In this document: piece after piece, positions 56,896 through 64,000 of the stretch
How the letters are laid out: every line of letters begins with the position of its first letter
Numbering within the stretch: position 1 is the first letter of the stretch
From: Manihot esculenta
Taxonomy: Eukaryota; Streptophyta; Magnoliopsida; Malpighiales; Euphorbiaceae
Length of the DNA stretch: 64,000 bases
Assembly (NCBI RefSeq): GCF_001659605.2
Contig: NC_035170.2
Span: 26,144,020 to 26,208,019 of the forward strand
Direction: 5' to 3'
The notes under the pieces: model-generated
What the model was told of the DNA's origin: nothing
What the model saw: only the letters and a program-made list of their open reading frames with translations
Database searches by the model: none
Made by a program: the position numbers and the translations under genes

Positions 56896-57590
56896 ACTTT
56901 TAATCTCAAATACAAGATATATGCTGACTATAGTTGATGACTATACTAAAGCCACCTGGACAGATTTACTACGACACAAACAATCTTTATTTTCTGTATT
57001 GAAGGAATTTATTGCCATTATTCACAATCAGTTTCACAAAACAGTGAAGCAATTAAGAACAGACAATGGGAGAGAATTTGTGAATCAAGATTGTAGCAAA
57101 TGGTTGAAAGAAAATGGTATCATCCATCAGAAATCATGCCCATACACACCACAACATAACGGAGTAGTAGAAAGAAAGCACAAACACTTGTTGCAAGTTG
57201 TAAGGGCTTTGATGTTTCAGTCAAATTTACCAAAAAGATTCTGGGGTGAATCCATATTTACAGCCACTCACATCATTAACAGACTTCCTAGCTCAGTAAT
57301 CAACTGGGAAACCCCTTATACTCGCCTACATAAAGAAGTCCCTAACCTTCATCTTCTTAAAACCTTTGGTTGTCTATGTTTCACAACCAATACCTTGCCC
57401 CACAAAATAAAGTTTGAAGAAAGAGCCTTTAAGAGTATCTTCCTAGGGTATGTTCCTGGAATGAAAGCCTACAAAGTCTATGCTTTAGACCTTAACAAAA
57501 TCATAATATCTAGGGATGTCATATTTCATGAAACCATTTTTCCCTTTAAATCCCAGCAGGACACCAATGACTCTCCCAAAGCAGTTTTAC
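56896..57590 (+). pseudogene. Copia integrase core
   Basis: MLTIVDDYTKATWTDLL, LRTDNGREFVNQDC (second Asp) and YTPQHNGVVERKHKHLL (Glu) give a complete DDE core. Then RFWGESIFTATHIINRLPS, FGCLCF, KSIFLGYVPGMKAYKVY and ISRDVIFHETIFPF, the usual run to the end of copia integrase. The frame is open from the insertion border to 57590, where the last Tekay LTR starts; RT would follow beyond it. Confidence 0.9.
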
Positions 57591-59831
57591 TGTAATACCC
57601 GGCTAGACTGCGGTATCGGAATTCCTACCGTCCGGTGGAATCTCGGATGTCGGGAGCCTCTAGTAGGGTAGAAACATGTTTTCATAAAATGTTTTAAGGT
57701 ATTTCATGGTTTTAAGTAAAATGGAAATGAGTTTTTGCATTAAAGCAACCTTGGAGGAAAACTCAGGTTCGGCCGCCGAACATGCATGCCTTCGGGAGCG
57801 CCTTTAGGCCCCCGAAAGCATAAGTGAGGAAAGTCCAGGTTCGGCCGCCGAACCTCAAGTTCGGCCGCCGAACATGGCATGCATGCGGAGGCACGTTCGA
57901 CCCCCGAACGTGGCCTGGCCAGCCACTATAAAAGGGTCCCTTAGCCGAAAATGGGCGAGCTTTTTCCCCATTTCCGGCCAAGGTGAGCTCTCCGCCGTTC
58001 CTCATCGATCTTGAGTTCTTTTCTTCCAATCCTACTAGATTTTCATGAGTTTTCACTTGTTTTGAAGATTTTCAAGCTTTGAGCAAAGTTTTGGAGCTTT
58101 GAGGTCCAAGGGAACTCAACCCCTCCCACCTCCGAGTTTAGGATGTCTCTCTCTCGATCTTCAAGAGGTAAGAGCCGATCTTAAGCTCATTTCATGTTTA
58201 AAGTAAGTTTTATGCAAGATCTATGGGGTAGAATGCATGTTTAGCTCATAGTTAGGTTTTTGAGTTTATGTTATGTTTTGAGCAATGTATGTTGGATTGT
58301 GTTGTTGTTGTATGTTGTAGTTGGGGTTTAAGTTAGTTTGAAGCCCCTAGGAGCCAATGTATGTATATTTGCATGTTTTGGTTGAGCTAAATGCATGATG
58401 GGAAGTTTTGGAGGCAAATGTGCTTAAGGGAGCCAAGTTTCTGCCCTTTGGCAGAAACCAGGTTCGGCAGCCGAAGGAACTTTCAGCCGCCGAACATGGC
58501 TGGGGAGGCAGGCCTTTCGGCTGCCGAAGTTGCCCCCGAAAAGAGACTTTTGTCTCTGTCTGGGACTTTCGGCCGCCGAAGGTGCCGCCGAACCTGCCTG
58601 GGTTTCGGCTCTGGAGGGACTTTCGGCCGCCGAAGGGGCCATCGAACCTGCCCTGTTTTGCCTTCCTTTGCATGTTTTGCTATGATTGTTTCTTGATGCT
58701 TTAGGGGGTTTTTGGAGAGTAGTTTAAAGTTATGTTCATGTTTGTTTGGTCCCTCATTTGAGTCCACCTGTGTAGGTTCGGACCCGAGGAACCGGGGACC
58801 CCAGCAGTGAGTCAGCTGCTCCAGTGTCTGGTCAGAGCTACCCAGAGGTGAGTGGAATAACTTATTATGTTTTAAAGCAAAGAATGGACTTTTCAGCATA
58901 TTTCACGCATCATGAATGCCATGTGATGAATTAGGTTGCTTGCATTAGAATTCATGAATATGTTGCATTGCATATTTTTTTTGTTATGTGGATGAATATT
59001 GGATGATCCATAGCCCTCGATCTATGATATGACGATATGATATGTACGATACGGAATGTAAGACCAGTGGGACCCATTCTACGTTCGCTGGCACTATGTA
59101 AGGGAAAGTCCAGGACCCATTCTACGTTCTGGCACAGTTGGACAACTGTTATGTTATGATATGTAAGGGAAAGACCAGGATCCATTCTACGTTCTGGCAC
59201 AGTTGGACTATGTCGAGGGCTATTGGTGACAAATTCATCCTTGATGTGATTAGCTGTGATGTGATGCATTCCATGATCCATATGATTTAAATGTTTTTAT
59301 TATTCTGCTCACTGGGCTCTAGTAGCTCATCCCTCTCCCATTTTCCCCAGGATTGCAGGTACAGGGTAGACCAGGAGATCCATAAGAGTATTGAAGTCCT
59401 GTGTATGTAATAGATAGTGTGGACATGATAAATGTATTAATGTTATGTAAAAGTACAGTTCAGTCATGTAATGATATTGAGGATTAGATATTGTGCTTGA
59501 CATTGTGTATGAGGTATCCCTTTTATTACATGATCATAAATGTTTTATAATGTTCATGAAAGCCAACTCATCTTATGATGTATCGCCCATTGGGGCATTG
59601 ATGAGGTCCCACAGAGGGATCATGTTTATGATTATGAGTATGTTCAGTGCATGTGCAGGTTGAGTTTAGCTTATGAGTGAAAGAAAAGTTTTAAATTTTC
59701 ATGTATGTTGTTGATCATGTATGGGATTAAGCAGGTTTTCAGGTTGTAAGTCAGGCTTGCTACGGGTCTTGGCGGCCTTAAGCCGACTCGGATCCTAGCG
59801 CCGGTAGCGGTCCGATTTTCGAGTCGTTACA
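57591..59831 (+). repeat. 5' LTR of the last Tekay element (2,241 bp)
   Basis: TGTAATACCCGGC to CGAGTCGTTACA. TTCGGCCGCCGAA clusters lie at 57768-57880 and 58460-58640. Repeats of the CCAGGACCCATTCTACGTTCTGG type are at 59060-59200. Confidence 0.92.
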
Positions 59832-59834
59832 GAA

Positions 59835-59848
59835 TGGTATCAGAGCCC
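59835..59848 (+). other. Primer binding site (tRNA-Met) of the last Tekay element
   Basis: TGGTATCAGAGCCC, 3 nt after the LTR end. Confidence 0.88.
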
Positions 59849-60105
59849 TAGGTTCATAGGATCGGACCTAGAGTGTCGGGCTCATAGATGTTCTAGAAGG
59901 TCAAGCACAATAGGAAGATCATGTCCACTAGGATAGGATGTTGAGTCCTGTCTTGTATGATGATGTGAAATGCCATGATTATATACATGTGCATTGATGC
60001 TATGATATGAATGATGTATATGTGATGAGGGTTCATGTGTGCCCACATGAACCATATGATGCTAATGTTTGCTTGTTATGTGTACTGTTTTTTTCAGAAA
60101 ATAGG

Positions 60106-63100
60106 ATGAGAGGAACCCGTCGATCGGCAAGATTGACTGGAGTACCACCTGAGGATGAGGGCACGAGCGCCCGTCCTCCTACATTGCCTAGGGCAATGTC
60201 TTGTAGAGCAAACAGAGAAAGAGTGTCAAGGGACCCTAGAAGGTCTTTTGATGCTAGCAGAAGGGGAACGGATAGAGGAGGAAGTTCTTCAGACGTGAGG
60301 GAGGTTATGGAAGAGGATCAGAGGAGGGATGGGAATCTGGATGTCAGCATGGCGGAAGAAGGGACGGGGGAGTCTCAGGGAGGCGTTCAGGCCTCGGGGT
60401 ATGATTTTCCACCCCATTATCCACCCTTCCCACAGGGTTCAGGGTATCCGATGGGAGGTACATCGGATTATTCCAGCTTTAACCCCTACCCTACCTACAT
60501 GCCTTATCCACCTTTCTATCCACCTTACACACAGTACCCAGCTTATCCACCCTCACCCTTCTATCCTAACCCGGCAAACCCCACCTTGGGGAATGCTGCA
60601 CCCCTACCTCCACCACCTACAGAACCAGCAGCCCCAGTTACTCAACCTCCTAGACCTAGCTCAGCTGGTGGGAGCAAAGTAAAGATGACAGATTGCCTCA
60701 AGCTGGATGCTCCCAAATACAAGTCAGGGGATGACCCCTTTGAGTATCTGAGAGTAGTGAAGACAATAACTGATGAGCTAGGGGCGGATGATAGCAGGGC
60801 CATTCAGATGGCAGGGTTCACCTTAAAGTGCAAGAAGGCACGGGAATGGTTCAAGTGTTATGTGGACCCGAGACTAAACGGCATGACATGGGAGGAATTT
60901 GCGAATGAGTTCGCGGGATGGGCTTTCCCAGACAGTTCCAGAGAACTGAAGATGATTGAGTTTGAGCAACTGAGGCAGTCAGAGCACAGGGGTGTAGAGG
61001 AGTTCACGGATAAATTCTTGGAGCTATTGCCTTTTTCAGGGCAAGCTCTAGATACAGATACGAAGAAAGCCAAGAGATATGTTATGAAGCTGCATTCTAG
61101 GTACTCCTCGTTGATTCAGTCTGCTGAGAGAGAAAGTTTCCACACTGTGGTGGATATGGCTCGAAGGATGGAGGCAAGTGCTATAGTTGAGGGGTCAGTA
61201 AAGCAGTCAGTGACCCAGTCTTCAGGGGTTAAGACCCCAGGCAGAGGAGGGCCAGGTCTCTCTTCTCAGAGCTCAAGTAAGAAGAGGTGGGATAACACCA
61301 CCAAGAAGCCGAAGAAGAATAAGTTTTGGAATAAGTTGAAATCTGGTCTGGGATTTGGCGGTGGCTCGAGCTCAGGCTCAGATGGTACAGAATGCCAGAG
61401 ATGTGGAAGGCCGCACAGGGGAGTGTGTCGAGCTGGGACTAATACATGTTTCAGATGCGGGCAGGAGGGACACATGGCTCGGGAGTGTCCTAGAGCACCT
61501 TTTATGGGCCAGCCCCAGCAGACAGCTTCTGGTAGTGTGGCACAGCCAGCAGCTCCAGCCACAACTCAGGGCAGTGGCAGAGGTAGAGGGAGAGGGGCAG
61601 CCTCTTCTTCTGGTTCCCGAGGTGAAGGTCCATCAGCTCCAGCCAGGATCTTCACCATGACTCAGCAGGAGGCTAACAAATCCAACACCGTGGTGTCAGG
61701 TAATCTCGTCATTGGGTGTTCTGATGTGTATGCTTTAATGGACCCGGGTGCATCTCATTTATTTATTGCTCCGAGAGCCGTTGAGAGGTTGGGTCTGATA
61801 GTCTCTGGGTTAGAGTGTCCCCTATGGGTCAGTGGACCCAAGTGTGACCCGTCAGTGGCAGTGTCAGTCTGCCAGTTCAGTCCAGTTTTTGTTGAGGGAA
61901 GATGCCTCTCCGCCGACCTTGTGGTTCTAGATTTGACAGACTTTGACATCATTCTAGGGATGGATTGGCTATCTACCCATGGTGCTACCTTGGACTGCAG
62001 AGACAAGGTAGTCAAGTTCAGAGATCAGAACGGGTCAGAGGTCGTCTTCAGAGGAGACAAGAGGGGTACACCTAGAGGTCTGATATCAGCCCTTCAGGCT
62101 CATAGGTTGCTTAGGAAGGGATGTCAGGGGTATTTGGCTCATGTGAGAGAGCTTAGTAGTCAGGTCAGGGAGCCAGCCTCGGTGCCAGTTGTCAGAGAAT
62201 TTCAGGATGTTTTTCCAGACGAGCTTCCAGGTTTACCACCTGCTAGGGAGGTAGAGTTCGAGATAGAGTTGATGCCTGGAACTAGACCGATCTCTATCCC
62301 TCCCTACAGGATGGCCCCAGCCGAGTTGAAGGAATTGAAAGAGCAGTTGCAAGAGCTGGTAGAAAGGGGTTTCATCCGACAGAGTACCTCACCTTGGGGT
62401 GCTCTGGTCTTGTTTGTGAGGAAGAAGGATGGATCCCTTAGACTTTGTATCGACTACAGGCAGTTGAACAAAGTCACTACCAAAAATAGGTACCCTCTGC
62501 CAAGGATCGATGATCTATTTGACCAGCTAGCCGGAGCGGGTTGTTTCTCAAAAATAGATCTGAGATCTGGGAACCATCAGCTGAGGATAAGAGAAGAAGA
62601 CGTGCCAAAGACAGCTTTCAGGAGCAGATATGGGCATTTTGAGTTCCTTGTAATGCCGTTCGGGTTAACCAATGCCCCTGCAGCATTCATGGATCTCATG
62701 AACAGAGTGTTTAGCCAATACCTGGATCACTTCGTTATTGTCTTCATAGATGATATCTTAGTGTATTCTAGGAACGCAGAGGAGCATGCCCATCATCTGA
62801 GGTTGGTTCTGCAGACCTTGAGGGAACATGGCTTGTATGCCAAGTTCTCTAAGTGTGAGTTTTGGCTGAGGAGCATTTCATTCTTGGGGCATATGGTGTC
62901 AGAAAACGGGATAGAGGTGGACCCCAAGAAGGTAGAAGCTGTGGCTAACTGGCCTAGACCCACTTCAGTGACAGAGATTAGAAGTTTCTTGGGTTTGGCA
63001 GGTTACTACAGGAGGTTCGTCCAGGAATTCTCAAAAATTGCAGCTCCTCTAACCAGGTTAACAAGGAAGAATCAGAAGTTTGTGTGGAACGACCAGTGCG

Positions 63101-64000
63101 AAGAGAGTTTTGAAGAGCTTAAGAAGAGGTTGACTTCGGCACCAGTGTTAGCTCTGCCATCTAGTGATGAGGACTTTACAGTCTTCTGTGATGCGTCCCA
63201 TGTGGGACTGGGTTGTGTACTAATGCAGAATGAGAGGGTGATTGCTTATGCTTCTAGGCAACTGAAGAAGCATGAGTTGAATTACCCCACACATGACCTG
63301 GAGATGGCAGCAGTAATCTTTGCACTCAAGATGTGGAGGCACTACCTCTATGGGGTTAAATGTGAGATCTTCACGGATCATAAGAGCCTACAGTACATCT
63401 TGAGTCAAAGAGATTTGAATTTGAGACAGAGAAGATGGGTGGAGCTGCTGAGTGACTATGATTGCAAGATTCAGTACCATCCGGGTAAGGCGAATGTTGT
63501 GGCAGACGCATTAAGCCGGAAGTCACTAGGCAGTTTATCCCACATATCGGCAGAGAGGAGGCCAGTGGTGAAGGAGTTCTACAAACTCGTTGAGGAAGGT
63601 CTACAGATGGAGTTGTCTGGTATAGGTGCCTTGGTGGCCCAGATGAGAGTGGCACCCGTGTTTCTGGAGCAGGTGGCTCAGAAACAGCATGAGGACCCGG
63701 AGTTAGTGAAGATTGCCAGGACTGTTCAGTCAGGCCATGATAGTGAGTTCAGATTTGACAGCAAGGGGATCCTCCGCTATGGGAGCAGACTATGTGTACC
63801 AGATGACATCGGGCTAAAAGGAGACATTATGAGAGAGGCTCATAATGCAAGATACAGCATTCACCCCGGAGCCACCAAGATGTATCAAGATCTAAAGAAG
63901 GTTTATTGGTGGCCAGCTATGAAGAAAGAAGTGGCACAGTTTGTGTCAGCCTGCGAGGTGTGTTAGAGGGTGAAGCTGGAACATCAGAAGCCGGCTGGAA
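60106..64000 (+). pseudogene. Tekay gag-pol, partial, with a TAG in integrase
   Basis: Start [19 protein letters not shown], preceded by a TTTTTTCAG acceptor-like string. Then a Pro/Tyr-rich segment (~100-180), capsid ([19 protein letters not shown] onward), CCHC knuckle [14 protein letters not shown] (~450), protease [23 protein letters not shown] (with a YHQ-to-NHQ change), RNase [12 protein letters not shown] and the integrase finger ...ACEVC. TAG at 63964-63966 interrupts the CEVCQRVKLEH block where the sister copy has CAG (Gln). The frame after it (RVKLEHQKPAG) continues to the window edge. Apart from this stop the frame is intact. Confidence 0.92.

Larger units (their letters stand above)
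22551..57590 (+). mobile_element. Ty1/copia element, split by two nested insertion blocks and cut at 57591 by a third
   Basis: Pieces: 5' LTR (within about 22551-22732, left border not fixed), primer site 22733-22744, gag 22840-23944, protease and start of integrase 40255-40903, rest of integrase 56896-57590. RT, RNase H and the 3' LTR would lie beyond the last Tekay element, outside the window. The frame joins across 23944/40260 and across 40903/56901 after discounting one TSD copy each time. Stops and a frameshift in gag show it is old. A TATA-like GTGTATATAAACC near 22670 fits the LTR promoter. Confidence 0.85.
57591..64000 (+). mobile_element. Tekay-type Ty3/gypsy element, running off the right edge
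   Basis: LTR 57591-59831, primer site 59835, gag-pol from 60106. The left flank TTTAC (57586-57590) is the expected TSD, testable only with the other side. It belongs to the same family as the element at 25435-35122 but to a different branch: the proline/tyrosine-rich part of gag is longer and many residues differ. Confidence 0.9.

Overview
The window is plant nuclear DNA, probably from a eudicot. It is very rich in retrotransposons. Long AT-rich spacers, plant LTR-retrotransposon lineages (Tat, Tekay and Athila in Ty3/gypsy, plus Ty1/copia), an L1-type LINE, a Mutator-like transposase remnant and intron-containing small secreted-peptide genes all point this way. I cannot name the species from sequence alone.

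Layout. (1) 1-12115: a Tat-lineage Ty3/gypsy element cut by the left edge. It has gag-pol with a second, archaeal-type RNase H, then a 73-bp minisatellite, then a spliced antisense gene with a 'gypsy-type transposase' domain and a long coiled coil. A second, diverged copy of that antisense gene and a probable 3' LTR follow. (2) 12116-18480: AT-rich DNA with a GRF-zinc-finger-like ORF, the C-terminal end of a MULE transposase, and a decayed LINE split by a ~0.94-kb inverted-repeat element. (3) 18480-22550: the only host-gene island. It holds two small secreted-peptide-type genes sharing an 8-nt first coding exon and a phase-2 intron (one ends in a CTNIP/SCREW-like cysteine motif) and one unrecognised minus-strand ORF. 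(4) 22551-64000: one old Ty1/copia element broken into pieces by successive insertions.

The copia nest can be dated by order of insertion, because nearly every insertion has a visible 5-bp target-site duplication (TSD). Into copia gag went a minus-strand Tekay solo LTR (TSD TATAA). Into that went a plus-strand solo LTR (AACAT). Into that went a complete Tekay element (ATCTA) and another minus-strand solo LTR (GGCAT). Into the copia integrase went an Athila-like element (ACTTC/ACTTT). That element in turn received a younger Athila-like element (AGAGT) and a short solo LTR (TCAAA/CCAAA). A last Tekay element enters at 57591 and runs off the right edge. The copia reading frame continues across the first two gaps once one TSD copy is discounted.

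The most interesting material is in the Athila and Tekay elements. The 13-bp near-palindrome TTCGGCCGCCGAA and close variants are scattered through the ~2.2-kb LTRs of the Tekay family, the ~1.78-kb LTRs of the unrelated inner Athila element, and that element's coding region. The outer Athila element has the same arrangement with a different palindrome, of the type TGATTTGSCCAAATCA. In both Athila elements the in-frame palindromes sit where pol domains are missing. The inner element has a fully open 1,344-codon gag-protease-integrase frame with no reverse transcriptase, yet its LTRs are almost identical, so it moved recently and must have used another element's reverse transcriptase.
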